From: Hypoxylon rubiginosum
Lineage: Eukaryota > Ascomycota > Sordariomycetes > Xylariales > Hypoxylaceae
Assembly: GCA_902806565.1 (NCBI GenBank)
Contig: CADCXA010000007.1
Location: forward strand, 62,001-126,000
Reading direction: 5' to 3'
DNA length: 64,000 bases
Part shown: positions 1 to 10,464 of the stretch, piece by piece
Layout of the letters: every line of letters starts with the position of its first letter
Position numbering within the stretch: position 1 is the first letter of the stretch
Notes under the pieces: model-generated
Told to the model about the DNA's origin: nothing
Databases searched by the model: none
Seen by the model: only the letters and a program-made list of their open reading frames with translations
Translations under genes and position numbers: made by a program

Positions 1-2360
1 GAGCAGAGGAAAGCATCCTTCTTGTAATCGATCCCCAGCTTATGGAGACGCCGAATGAGTCTAGAGAAGTTGATCTGCTCTGCGACTTTCTGTCTTTTGA
101 GGAATTCCACGGTGTTCCGAACGTAGGCTGCGATCTTACGCAGTCTGTCTAGTTCGCGATTCTGGACTTGGAAGAACCAACTCTCCTTGACGCCCATATC
201 CTCGAGGATCTTGATCATCTGGCGATTAAGAACAAGGGGTATGGGCTTGTTTCCCATGTCGCAAATTTCTAGGTATCGCGTATCGTCACTTTCGAACTTG
301 ACCATGCTCTCGGGTCTAATGCGCATGACCATTCCATCAAGAGTATCGTCTAAAGCAAGCATCCCTTTCGCACCACCCCATCTAATCTGGAAGCATGTGG
401 TAATGCCTCTAGTCTGTGGCAGAGCATCCTGGATAGCTTCCATCAACGACCTAGATAGTGTCCCAACACCGTCGCTAAAAACTCGACTTCCGTCATTAGA
501 TTTCATGTCTGCGATGTATTCGATCTGGACTCCGAGCTCGTGGAGGTCAATTGAGAATGGCGTCTCTGAAAAGGCTTGGCCAATGCGGGCGGCGCATCTG
601 GGCGGCGAGAAAATCTTGTTGAACTTGCCAAGATCGGAAATCACAGAGGAATAAGTCTGGAAGTTCGAGTTGTGGTCCATGAACGGCGCCATGAACCAGA
701 CACTATGAGCTCGAAGAGAGGAGTGGGAAAACCCCAAGAACATGTATTGCCGGCCGGCAATGTGAACTCCCTGCAGCAGAAAGTTTTTGAAGCGCTTCCA
801 GATTGGTTCAAGTGATACTCTTGCGTTGAAGTATAGGTCCTGGCCATCCTCTTCACAGAATTGGACTCGCACAAAATAGCCAATATGGTGAGGAAATTTC
901 CGTAGGATTCGGTTCTTCGCCTCAGGTTCGGGACCAAGAAGTATGAACCGACTCGGCGTAACCTGCACCTTATAGACCATAATAAGGTTCTGCCGTCCTC
1001 TCTCGGATATCAGCTCTTTCGTAATGCCATGCCGGATCTCCTTCTCATTGTCTTTGAGGCATGACCAAATCTCGTCCAGACTAAACGTATTTGCGTCGAC
1101 ATCAGGCCCAGGGAAGGGTATCTGAGAAAAGAGCTTCTTGACAGCAGCTGCGGAGAAGGGAAATGATGATGTACGTTCGGCACCACCAATGTCGTGGTTA
1201 TTGCTAGCCAGCCCTCTAGCTCTGTTGGTCGTGTTGCTCGATGACCTGTTGGTGGAACTTGTATTCGTAGTCTGGCAAAGACGTCTGAGTAGAGCCTCAA
1301 CCGTCTGAGGCAGAAGATAGCCATTATGAACAAGGGCCTGCAATTCGAAGAGAACATCAAAGGGAACAATAGAGGTCGCATTGCACTCGTCAACCAGACG
1401 GCGGAACGCTCTCAAACCATCAGCCATAGATGTTTGACCGAATATGGAGACACTGGGGAAGTCATAGTACGAAATAGTGAGGCGCTCCTTTTCCTTCAGT
1501 CGTCGGAGTTTGGGTTCGAAGTCGATCGGTGATACCTGTAAACGATAGACGAGACTCTGCCCCAGGATTTCCGCGTGGTTCGCGGAAGCATGCGGAAGTT
1601 GCTTCAGTCGTACCCTTGACACGTTCTTCATGGATCCAGAAAGCCCCAACTTGCTCATAAGAGAAGCAAGATCCTGGCTAATAAGTTGGAAGAATCGTGG
1701 TGCCTCCCACAGCGTTAGTGTCAGGGAATTGGGTCTTCCAGCGACAACTATCTCGTGAATAGTACGGTACGGGATTTCGACTCTGATTGAATCGCTTTGA
1801 GACGCGAAGTTGATGATAAGGATATCCCTACCAAACTTGGCCGAATTTTCCACACCTTCCACAGGCCACTCGATGTCTTTGGTATAGGCCAATTTGCGAT
1901 TTGGGTAATCATAATGCCCACACGAGAGACTGTCAAGCTTGAAGACGATGGTCTTGTCCTTCGCAGGCTCCTGCAGGTTTTCGTTCTCTTGCTGTAGATC
2001 TTCGGCAGTCTTTACCAATGTCCCTAACAAAAAAGGATCTGGGTCATGTTCGCTCCGTTTACAGAAGACATTGACACCTCGGAATGCCAAACGAGCTCGT
2101 GTTCGCCGCTGACCTCGGCGAGTAAAGCCGGGCAAGACCTCTTCGCCGTAAATCATCAGGAACCTCTCGCCTTGGACCCGGTGGAGAAAGGTTACAGACC
2201 CGAAGTTTTTCCCACGAAACTTCTGGCACGCCCAGTCCGTAAAATCCAATCTATCGATAATGAAAGGGCTCAGCTGTGTTTTAAGTCCTTGGTCGGTGAG
2301 ATCGACGTCGAGACCTCTCATAAAGACCTCCAAGCCATCCAAGCTTCTTAAGTCTGCCAT
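1..2360 (-). CDS. RNA-dependent RNA polymerase, C-terminal part outside window
   Basis: One uninterrupted frame runs from an ATG at 2360 down to the window edge (about 786 codons, no stop), so the gene is partial at its 3' end. Eukaryotic-type RdRPs make dsRNA for RNA silencing or meiotic silencing. Seen: an RRM-like N-terminal stretch (about residues 1-90), then RdRP-family blocks: GYFVRVQFCEEDG (about 490), LGFSHSSLRAHSVWF (about 535-550), and FSDGVGTLS (about 625), which precedes the catalytic core. The DxDGD catalytic loop should lie further left, outside this sequence. The RRM-like start and layout suggest the SAD-1/Rdp1-like branch rather than QDE-1; that sub-assignment is inference. 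No introns are needed in the visible part. Confidence 0.9.
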   Translation of the reverse strand, partial: MADLRSLDGLEVFMRGLDVDLTDQGLKTQLSPFIIDRLDFTDWACQKFRGKNFGSVTFLHRVQGERFLMIYGEEVLPGFTRRGQRRTRARLAFRGVNVFCKRSEHDPDPFLLGTLVKTAEDLQQENENLQEPAKDKTIVFKLDSLSCGHYDYPNRKLAYTKDIEWPVEGVENSAKFGRDILIINFASQSDSIRVEIPYRTIHEIVVAGRPNSLTLTLWEAPRFFQLISQDLASLMSKLGLSGSMKNVSRVRLKQLPHASANHAEILGQSLVYRLQVSPIDFEPKLRRLKEKERLTISYYDFPSVSIFGQTSMADGLRAFRRLVDECNATSIVPFDVLFELQALVHNGYLLPQTVEALLRRLCQTTNTSSTNRSSSNTTNRARGLASNNHDIGGAERTSSFPFSAAAVKKLFSQIPFPGPDVDANTFSLDEIWSCLKDNEKEIRHGITKELISERGRQNLIMVYKVQVTPSRFILLGPEPEAKNRILRKFPHHIGYFVRVQFCEEDGQDLYFNARVSLEPIWKRFKNFLLQGVHIAGRQYMFLGFSHSSLRAHSVWFMAPFMDHNSNFQTYSSVISDLGKFNKIFSPPRCAARIGQAFSETPFSIDLHELGVQIEYIADMKSNDGSRVFSDGVGTLSRSLMEAIQDALPQTRGITTCFQIRWGGAKGMLALDDTLDGMVMRIRPESMVKFESDDTRYLEICDMGNKPIPLVLNRQMIKILEDMGVKESWFFQVQNRELDRLRKIAAYVRNTVEFLKRQKVAEQINFSRLIRRLHKLGIDYKKDAFLC

Positions 2361-3899
2361 TTCAATCGATCCGTATGGCGTTGGGCCGAATATTCCGTGG
2401 GAGAGGGAGTAAGCCCTTGAGCAGTCCCTGCTAAGGGTGTTGATACAGCATGAAACGGCTGAGTGAAATAGTAAAGCGATTAAACGATACGTGCGAAGAA
2501 CAAATAATGAAGATTATAAAGCCAAGCCGATCGGCTGATAATGGTTGGCTGCAAGAACCCGCTCTCTGATTTAACTGAAGATGAGGCTGTCTCAAGTTGA
2601 TGCGGAACGCTTTCACCTGCGGAAAAGGAGGAGAAGCACGCGCCGTTAGTGAAATCCGGGAGTGGGGAATACGCTTGCTTAGCTGTGGTGGATGCGCTAA
2701 TCCTCGACACCGTGAACAACATGGATACCCAATATTGAAGCTCGAAGATGGAGGTGGGAGGTGGGAGAAGGGAAAGTATTGCAATGGAGATCTGAAGCTC
2801 CGATAAGGCCTGAGAAGGTAGGACAAAGTGCGGGCGCCTATGAAAATGAAACATAGAAAGTCAGCGCCCGTATGTATGTCTGATTGGAGATCATTACCGA
2901 ACTTTCATCACATTTTATGAGACTTTTTATATATCACAATATAATCTATTTACTTCATTTTCTTGGAACATGATAACAAAAAGTAAAGCTGCTTAGTGAA
3001 GAAAATGAAAGCAACCACTCAAAAGGGGTTGCATCACTTAAGTAACTGATATTATCATGTCCCTTTCTCACTTACATGTAAGAGCCTAAGACTGTTCTTC
3101 TAGCAGAATGGGTATCATACTAATGTCAATTTGTGCTAACTTACCTTGAATGACCATCATATATATTTTGGTGTAGTCCCGGTTGATAGCTGCTGGGAAC
3201 TCGGAATATGGTCGTACAAATCTAAGTATGACTGACGAATATCTTCATTATTTATATGAGATTTTTTGAATTCATTATTCAAGCGCCTTGTTATGAGCAG
3301 TGAGTTATGGCAATATTCAAGGTACATGCTTCTCCACTGAAATTCGTATATGGGGTAATGTACTCCTTTTTACCATATACTCATCAATTTCGCAGCCAAT
3401 ATCAATTCAAATTCCTGACGACTTATATATATATAATTTCAATTCATTTGAAATCAAATAGGCTAGTTTGCAATTGAATTGAAAAATATTGGTTAAGATA
3501 TTTGCGCGCGGTTAGAGATCTTTTCTTCATGACGAACATGGCGCACTTAAATGAGCTCTCCAGATTGGGCGGGCAGGTAGCAACGAAACCAAATTATAGC
3601 ATAAGCTGCAGAACAAAGAATATAATATCTACCTACCTAGGTACGTGTAAATAGTATTATAGATAAATTTCAACAGTTGCTTACCTCTTAGGCAGCTACC
3701 TACCTAGGTAGGTAGGTACTATTTCGGTTATTACATACACAGCCACATATATGTAGGTATATAGCCACGTGGCTGTACATGATTACCCCCTATTGAATCT
3801 AAGACGAAGCGCTCGATGGAAGCATCGCAGCCTGTCACCCTTTTTTTTTTTAATTTTTTTTTCTTTCTGGCCTTTGAAAAACATTGAACCAAAATATTA
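2361..3899. other. Intergenic, AT-rich, no supported gene
   Basis: No frame here looks like protein. 2880-3530 is strongly AT-rich, with a hairpin near 3440-3485 (ATTTCAATTCA facing TGAATTGAAA). Around 3629-3645 and 3696-3720 are CCTAGG-centred palindromes with ACCTA/TAGGT flanks. A T-run lies at about 3841-3862. The first 300 bp should contain the RdRP promoter; no specific element could be assigned. Confidence 0.6.
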
Positions 3900-3914
3900 T
3901 CCCTGAGATCGCAA

Positions 3915-4440
3915 TGCAGACAAGAGGCATTGGCTCTCGATTAGCTAAGCTCAAATCTCGTTTAGTTGGCAAGGTCGGTCAGTACTCCCCCTCTACCCTA
4001 CCTTTCAAGTGCTTATATGTTCTTCTCTTTTAGGACTGACCCTAATATCGTCGAATCTGATGAAGTTGCGAGCTTATGCTAAGCCTGCCAGAATGCTATG
4101 TTCACCGACGACCCAAAGACTTTAAGATTCGGTCGACGGGGCTTCGGTCATACCTGCATCAAATTGGAAGAAAGTCGATAATTAAAACCAGATACAGCAT
4201 TGTTGACCGCTTACCAGGTCTTCCTAAGCTGCAAGCTTTGTCGCGCAATGGCTGCGACCTATGTGGCCTGATTCGCGATGGCATACTGTCGGATAATGCT
4301 GATCGCGCTATGAAGAGCTATAACAGACGCATATCTCACCTTAGCACTGGCGAGATATCAATATCTATGAATTATATCTGGAACCACATCTCAGGCTCTC
4401 GGTTCAAGATTCTTCTTACCTGTATAGCAGGCAGTATTCT
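3915..4440 (+). pseudogene. Decayed HET-like (heterokaryon incompatibility) N-terminal fragment
   Basis: One frame reads SLC-stop-ACQNAMFTDDPKT near 4070-4115. A different frame then reads LPGLPKLQALSRNGCDLCGLI near 4208-4275. These resemble the cysteine pairs that precede the HET domain in many fungal HET proteins: an LCxxC-like pair, then a GCxLCxLI-like motif after a leucine-rich 'LPsLpkL' stretch. Here they are split by an in-frame stop inside the first pair and at least one frameshift, and no HET domain follows. An upstream ATG at 3914 with a possible GTCGGT...TTTTAG intron may be the old start. Seen: the broken frames. Inferred: HET ancestry. It could instead be chance similarity or part of another zinc-binding protein. 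Confidence 0.4.
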
Positions 4441-4455
4441 TCTGGGGAAACCCGC

Positions 4456-4480
4456 GCGAGTTCGAATCTCGCTCTCGTTA
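4456..4480 (+). ncRNA. tRNA-like 3' half (T arm and acceptor-like end)
   Basis: A perfect 5-bp T stem (GCGAG / CTCGC) encloses the 7-nt loop TTCGAAT, which matches a pol III B box. Seven bases and an A follow, then T-runs from about 4486 that could act as a pol III terminator. I could not find the matching 5' acceptor strand (AACGAGA), a D arm or a good A box upstream, so this is a tRNA remnant or tRNA-derived repeat end, not a complete tRNA. Confidence 0.3.
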
Positions 4481-4639
4481 AATTTCCTTTTTTTTAATTC
4501 TTTTTTTTTTTCTCTCCTTACCACTTGTACAAGATACCCTTGTATTTATTGCAAGTTGAACGGCCGTATTGTTGCTAATTGTCCTGTCGTTATCCTCTGC
4601 GAATCGTGTGGACAAAGATAATCAAACGGAGCGCTGCAC

Positions 4640-5447
4640 CCAATCCAAGAAGATGGTACCCATACGGCCATCCGTACCTATAAGAACCCTATCAGAGGGA
4701 GCCATGTTTAATTTGGGTTCTCTTAGCATATAATGAGTATTCCTATGTTATGTAGGTTTGTGGTATAGGTAACTGAAAAATAGGTATGATGGGCTATTAT
4801 ATAGATAGTTCTCTGAGCCAGGTGGCTGTAAACCCAGCACCAGTTATCTAGCCTTGAAGTCTTCATTATTATCTTAGCCCTATTTACAGCACGCAAGATG
4901 TCTAGAATGCCTATCAAGAGTCGCCGAGATTGCCTAGGGCCTAGGTGTGAATATTACAAAGGTATTACTTTCCCTTTATTTGAGGCATACCGGTAGAAAA
5001 GCAGTTGGGGGAGCCGCAGATTAGCGGAGAGCCGGCGAGTTCTAGAACGCGTCTTTAATATTGCCACGTGCAAATAAGAATATGGGCGGCGAGACTTAGA
5101 TGATGAGATAGCCACTAGGCGCAACCACAGGACAGGAGACGCGGACGGAAATAGTATTAATATATTAAGAATACTACCCTGTAGCATGAGACATAATTTG
5201 TACTGTGGTACAGATATTATAATAATTCCAATACAGCCTGCGGATAAGTGAGATACGTAGGAGTATGGGAGAATAAAGGCTAAATGTAGATGCACAGCCC
5301 GAGCCGATGTTAAATTGAGGCCTTGGAGAGCGAGCATCCCGAAGACTCTTTTTCAGACGCAAATTTCTTCGAATTTCAAAAACAGGGCGTTCAGTTCTTA
5401 TTACGAAACAGATTTGCGGCAGAGCCGAAACGAAGAACGAAACCAAC
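4640..5447. other. Intergenic, no supported gene
   Basis: Frames here are short and unlike protein. The last 150 bp should hold the promoter and 5' leader of the secreted-protein gene at 5448. No RNA gene or repeat of note was seen. Confidence 0.5.
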
Positions 5448-5966
5448 ATGCGCCGAGCAGCACTCTGCCTGCCCCTTACGGGAGCACTGGCAAGCCCTCT
5501 CATTTCCCGGCAATCGGATTGCGCAGGCCTGTCGACGACCACGCCCAACTGGAAACTCTCGAACGCGATCTCCTCTGACTGGCCCGGCAGCGGCGCGGGC
5601 CGGGTCCAGCTGTTCTCCTTCCACGTCCCCACGGGCGAGCTGTCGTCCTGCGTCGTGAACTACAGCATGGACACGACGAGCGGGCAGATAATAGACTACG
5701 ACCCCGCCGTCTCGCACCAGTGCACCAACTTCGGCGCGAGCGCTCTGAACACGACGGTCACGCTCGACATGGACACTCTGCTGCTGAACATTCAGAGCAC
5801 CTGGGCGTGCGCGGAGGACGAGGCGGTGACGTATTCGGCGACCGGGTCGACGAGCCTCGACCGAGACACGTCTCCGGGGGCATGCCTCGTAGAGCCGAAC
5901 CAGACCGGCAACGCTACGACTTGCCCCATATCCGACGTGGAGGTTAAGGGAACACTGGCGGAGTAA
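5448..5966 (+). CDS. Small secreted cysteine protein, unknown function
   Basis: A 172-aa single-exon protein much GC-richer than its flanks, supporting coding. It starts with a short hydrophobic segment (residues 3-16) ending ALAS, consistent with a signal peptide and cleavage near residue 16. The mature part has six cysteines (25, 68, 92, 121, 146, 159), compatible with three disulfides, and N-glycosylation sequons (NYS, NTT, NQT, NAT). There are no transmembrane segments, GPI signal or recognisable catalytic motif. Size and composition fit small secreted proteins of fungi, including effector candidates, but no family is recognised and function is open. The start is the first ATG in frame and is needed for the signal peptide. 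Confidence 0.75.
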   Translation: MRRAALCLPLTGALASPLISRQSDCAGLSTTTPNWKLSNAISSDWPGSGAGRVQLFSFHVPTGELSSCVVNYSMDTTSGQIIDYDPAVSHQCTNFGASALNTTVTLDMDTLLLNIQSTWACAEDEAVTYSATGSTSLDRDTSPGACLVEPNQTGNATTCPISDVEVKGTLAE

Positions 5967-6872
5967 CTTTGGTGGCTCTGGGTGATTCGCTTTTAATCCG
6001 GTAGTTGGTAGGATTGCTTCGAACAGTTAATGTCAGACACAAGTTCTTATAGTAGTCCTGAGTCCTGTATTAAAAGAAATTGCAAATATGTCATCACAAT
6101 TAACCTATGAGGTTGACTTGGGAGGTAAGTAATTGGTTAAGTCAGTCAGAGGCAGGCCCCTACTAGGGTGGACCATAAGACCCAGAGTAGGGATCAAAGC
6201 CGAGCTTGTGAAATGAGTCGAGGAGCAACAATCCGGAGGCTCCCCAGCCGCGCGAATAGTAGGAATATAATAAGGCAAAGGGGGTGACTTCCGGAGGGGG
6301 GCGCCCTCTAGTTTATGACGTATATCTACGTCCGTATTAAGAGTTGCCCGATTACCCTAGGTACCGTCTCCCCTATCCCGTCACTAACTATCTCTTCATA
6401 CCCTAGTTTTAACACCAGGTCCAAGAAACAGCGATCATCTCCTTAGTTTCCGTATTTTTTTCTTCATGATTGAGGGTACACGTATCCTTTACCTTGCTAG
6501 GTATTATCTGGTGTCAGCCTATGGCTCCGTTGACATATAGCATATCATCATAAGTACATAGGCAAAAGCCATTTCACTACACCTAAGCCATTGCAGAAAG
6601 TATTGAATTGCTTGTAATTGCTAATCAATGCATAACGAGTGACATAATATCCAGATAGCTTGTCTTCAACTTGTAGTGCTGTTGATTCTTTCAATTCCTG
6701 GACGATAGAAGAAAGAGAATCAAGGCTCACCATATATCCACTGCAAAACTTCTCAAGTGGATATATGTACCTATGTATGGCGAGCCTCGAAGAGAATAAC
6801 CGACTCCTGTACTTCAAATGACAGTTCCTTCAGACAGGAAGCCTAGTATATTCAATGGTATACCGGACTGAA
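5967..6872. other. Intergenic; 3' end contains relic of lectin coding sequence
   Basis: Mostly featureless. On the minus strand just after the stop of the next gene (about 6815-6875), a shifted frame reads SLIQSGIP. This matches the RVLIQSGTW that begins the H-type lectin domain of the neighbouring paralogue, then loses similarity. Confidence 0.45.
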
Positions 6873-7533
6873 TCAGACTTTGATCGCGATTGACTGGAAT
6901 CGGAGGCTGGAGCCCATGTTCTCGAAGACCAGTCGGATTGAGACCGCAATTCCTTTTCCATTGTAGACAACCTGTTGACCAACAATGGGCTCCTCGAAGC
7001 TTTGACCACGCTGAAGATTTTCTTGCTTGAACTTCTGCATGTTGGCAAGGTAAATTGCGACTTCCTGAACATGTGCGGTCTGGGAGGCGAAGTCGATAGC
7101 AAGACATCTTAAGTTTGGGTTTGTGGTGGGTGGGCTGGGGATGGTGTAATAGATCCAGCCTGTCAGTTGCTCCGGATTTCCAGGCTTCACAAGTGCAGAT
7201 CCTGATTCGGCTGTGATGATGAACGAGGACTTGGTGTCGGTAATCGCAACGATACCGTGGGTGGAAAGCCAGGTCGCCATGATTACTGTAGCCATTCATA
7301 TTAGTTAACTTGAACATTGTTTAGAACAGGTCCGTCATATCCTTTCGCTCTGTAGCCCCAGGAAAAGGCCGATAACAGATACTCTTTTGCTTACCTCGAT
7401 AGGAGTTGAAGTCTTGAAAACACGAAAGATGTAATACTTGTATGAGGCAGCTTTGGGCAGATTTCGATCTTGACACTATTGTGATTGCGCAAGGAGGAAG
7501 GTTTGTCTGTTCCTCTGAGGTTCTGTTGGGCAT
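6873..7533 (-). CDS. Truncated paralogue of the H-type lectin protein (lectin domain lost)
   Basis: Proposed two exons: 7533-7395, intron 7394-7286 (GTAAGC...CTACAG, CTAAT branch site), then 7285-6873, in frame across the junction. The start could instead be the ATG at 7295 or 7280. Exon 2 is homologous along its length to the N-terminal half of the + strand lectin gene (8337-9044): TxxSSFIITAESGS matches DTYFTLLASEEGS, and NGKGIAVSIRLVFEN matches GGKGIAVVLEVVFDT. The protein ends right after this region, exactly where the paralogue enters its H-type lectin domain; remnants of that boundary survive in another frame. The surviving part may still be made as a lectin-less protein, or the gene may be a pseudogene. 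The N-terminal domain has no function I can name. Confidence 0.6.
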
Positions 7534-8336
7534 TTATATCGACTTGAACGAGTATGGGAACTGGGCAACTTATTTGTCAAGGAGGGTTGTCTTTGGGCAT
7601 AGCTAATCGGTCTAGGTATCCGAATCCGTTTGAGTATGCAGGAGTAGAGTTTCACACGTGTGTCGGTGAGTAGAGGTTGGGCAATATGGAGGCGATGATC
7701 ACTATGGGCTTGTGAATCTACTTTACCATGCTTGAGCCATTGCGTTCAATAGCCCTATGCCTTTATTCTCAGATTCATCAGTCCATAATCAACCATCTTG
7801 ATTGGTTGAAGTTGCATATATCAAATGATTAAACCCCTCACCAGCGGCGCTTTAGTGTTCTTCGAAACACAATTTAATGTTCCATTACGTTCTAGGTCAT
7901 CTACATAAATTTAACAAGAAATATCAGCAGCTTAGACAGAGAGCTGTAGACAAGTGACATATCGGCGAAAGGAACATCCGCATTACGCTGAGGGCTTACC
8001 AATATACATTACTATAGTATGCCCCGTAGTTGGGCGCTGACCATGACCTGTGCGGCCCATCCCAAACATATACCTAGGAGATACCGTTGTCATCGGTGAC
8101 TTTGAGCTGCTGCTATTTCTTACTCCTTTAGTATTTAAGCTCTTAAACTATATCTCATCCAATCTGAGTACTGCTTCATTCAGGAATGTAGGTTTCACCC
8201 TGAGGCCTTCCCCCTTGAGTCCTTGGCGTCAGGGAACTTAGCAAGAGGAACGCATTCCTCTTCGAATCGGGCAGATCCTAAAGACAACAACAATTCATCG
8301 TCCAACAAACGAAGCTAATATGTTACTCCTTGCTAG
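7534..8336. promoter_or_regulatory. Divergent intergenic region between the two lectin-family genes
   Basis: About 800 bp separates the starts of the two related genes, so both promoters lie here. A frame at 8050-8187 ending at a GTAGGT donor could be exon 1 of the + gene: it joins in phase to 8337, with a GCTAAT branch and TGCTAG acceptor. The sequence is hydrophobic and unlike the other copy's exon 1, so this remains a guess. Confidence 0.35.
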
Positions 8337-9044
8337 TTACACACGTGGGCGTCATGTCATGGCGCGGGAGCGATCAATGTTGACGACACTTACTTCACCC
8401 TGTTAGCCTCCGAAGAAGGCTCAAAGATGAAGTCGAAAGATCCTGATAATGCTAGAGGATCTGTCATATTTCCTATCCCTAGCCTTCCGAAGAGTTCCAT
8501 TCATCTTGCCGCCGTAGCATTGAACTTTTCCTCAAACTCGGCCTACGTCGACAAAGTGACAATCCTGTCTGGTAACAACGAGTTATGGCAGAGAACGAAG
8601 CTCCGCAAAAGGGCAGACTACGAAATAGACCTGTCACATGCAAACATTGCAGCGAATCAAGGGGGGAAGGGAATTGCCGTTGTGCTTGAGGTAGTATTTG
8701 ACACCAATTTAGGAGAAATAGTTTTCGAGTCGGTTGGGCTCAAGGTCGTTGTCGCTGTTGAGAGAGTGCTGATTCAGAGTGGAACTTGGGGTTCCCAAGA
8801 TGTCCGGGCATGGAACGAGCCGCATGAAAAGACCGAAGGACGAATCAAGTTCTTGACTGATTTCAATACAACGCCAGTTGTGATGGTTGGCATGATCAGC
8901 GCAGATGTTAGTGGAGGAACCAATTTCAGAGTCAAAGTGTATGCGACAGACATTGAATTACATGGATTCACTGTACATGCTGATACCTGGAACGATACCA
9001 AAGTGTACTCCTGTGGAGTGTCGTGGGTAGCCCATGGTAGTTAG
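8337..9044 (+). CDS. H-type lectin domain protein
   Basis: The frame is open from 8337, after a branch site (GCTAAT) and acceptor (TGCTAG), to the stop at 9044. A stop lies just upstream, and similarity to the truncated paralogue continues left of the internal ATG at 8427. A short 5' exon is therefore expected but not pinned down. The N-terminal half (to about 8760) is the domain shared with the 6873-7533 gene. The C-terminal half, about 90 residues, fits the H-type lectin fold: RVLIQSGTW at the start, a W...P block, FNTTPVVMVG, then HGFTVHADTWNDT and GVSWVAHGS at the end. H-type lectins bind GalNAc-type sugars and in fungi are found with other sugar-binding or defence-related domains. No signal peptide is visible, so the protein may be cytoplasmic or unconventionally released. 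Ligand specificity cannot be judged. Confidence 0.75.
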   Translation, partial: LHTWASCHGAGAINVDDTYFTLLASEEGSKMKSKDPDNARGSVIFPIPSLPKSSIHLAAVALNFSSNSAYVDKVTILSGNNELWQRTKLRKRADYEIDLSHANIAANQGGKGIAVVLEVVFDTNLGEIVFESVGLKVVVAVERVLIQSGTWGSQDVRAWNEPHEKTEGRIKFLTDFNTTPVVMVGMISADVSGGTNFRVKVYATDIELHGFTVHADTWNDTKVYSCGVSWVAHGS

Positions 9045-10464
9045 GCAGCACTGCGAGAAGAGCAAAGAGTGATATAGGAAATCTCGAACTAGCTCAGCGC
9101 ATATATTTCAACCTGAGAGCTTTTTCAACGAAGCTAAGTTCACATCTGTTGTTGGTCTTTTCCTGAGGTTCTACTAAGTTCGCATGATTTCGTAAAGCCT
9201 ACTCTATATAACACATACTATTAGTACCTGAAAGTACCTGAATATCAATGATCTATACTGTTCCAGGCACCCACGTGGTCTGTGCACCCAAAGTGGTCTG
9301 TGCTCTGGAGAGCTTTTGGCTCGGCTTCGCACTCAGCTTAGATTCCTAGAAACCAAGCTTTCTACATCATCTTTTTGCACCCACATTGTTTCCTAAGTGA
9401 GTGCAACATATACATTCAGCGAAAGCTGTATAGTTCCACTTGAGCGTTTTCTAGGAGTAGCCAGTGTTGGAAAATGTCTCAGACAGGTAAATACCGGTGG
9501 CTGGGTACTGTACCTAGACTGTTCATCAATCATAACTTGGCTATTCTAACAGCTAGCATGGTTAAACGGCACATTCTACCTACTGTTTTTCTGGGTAATT
9601 TCTTTGTGTCTTGGGCAAATAGTTCTCCGATCTCCTCTTCTTGCTAGGCCGAAAGAGGATGGGAAATTTGAAAGAAGAGCTAATGGCTTCCACGCTTTCC
9701 TCCAGTCGTTATTGAAGAAGGAAGCAACGAAAGCTTCCATGAGCTGGGCACACCCCTGCTATATTCCTCCGCTCCTTCTACGGCCCCTTTTGTAACTATA
9801 CCCACCCTTGCTGGCGCTGCAATTGCCATCTTTAACGTGTAAGAAGTCGCGTCTGAAGTCGCGTCTTCCCAACGTTAAATTGAACTGAGACGTCTAAGTA
9901 GCTAAAAATAACGCTTCTCTTGACAACAGTCCCCTTTGAATCTCACCATGCCGCCATAATATGCCTTGTTCTTTTCATGAACGTCCCCGGGACCGGGAAG
10001 CTACGCCCAGAGAAGGCGTGGACTACAACGGAGAAGAAGCATGTTGCCTGCTTGCTGATATCTTCTCTTACGCGTTGTAGGCATTCTAGCGTCTAGAAGT
10101 AAAGAAACATAGAGTTTATTGATTGATTTTAAGCATATCATCTGCAAAGATCTATCGCCTTTTGGATCATGAATGCTATTCAAAAGGTCACCTTTTGGAG
10201 CTTTGTGACAGTGTTATGACATGTCGTTATTTGCTTACGTAACAGGCCCTTTGAATGTCTCAACCTCGGCTTCTAGGCATGAGCTCCCCGCTGTAGGCCC
10301 TTGCAGCCCTTCTCTACCTAGGTAGCTTAGAGCTTCGGGGGATCAACGACATGGCCGAGCGTGCAAGTGTCACAACACCGGCCCAGCAAGCACTAAATAA
10401 TATGCGTATTACGTTGTGCGCGTCTTTCCTCTCGATTACAGATTCCTAGATAGTAGACCCTACC
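9045..10464. other. Intergenic, no supported gene
   Basis: Short frames only. Near 9267-9320 is a small imperfect repeat of GTGGTCTGTGC. A CTACCTAGGTAG palindrome sits at about 10315. The final ~100 bp should hold the promoter of the SDR gene. Confidence 0.5.
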
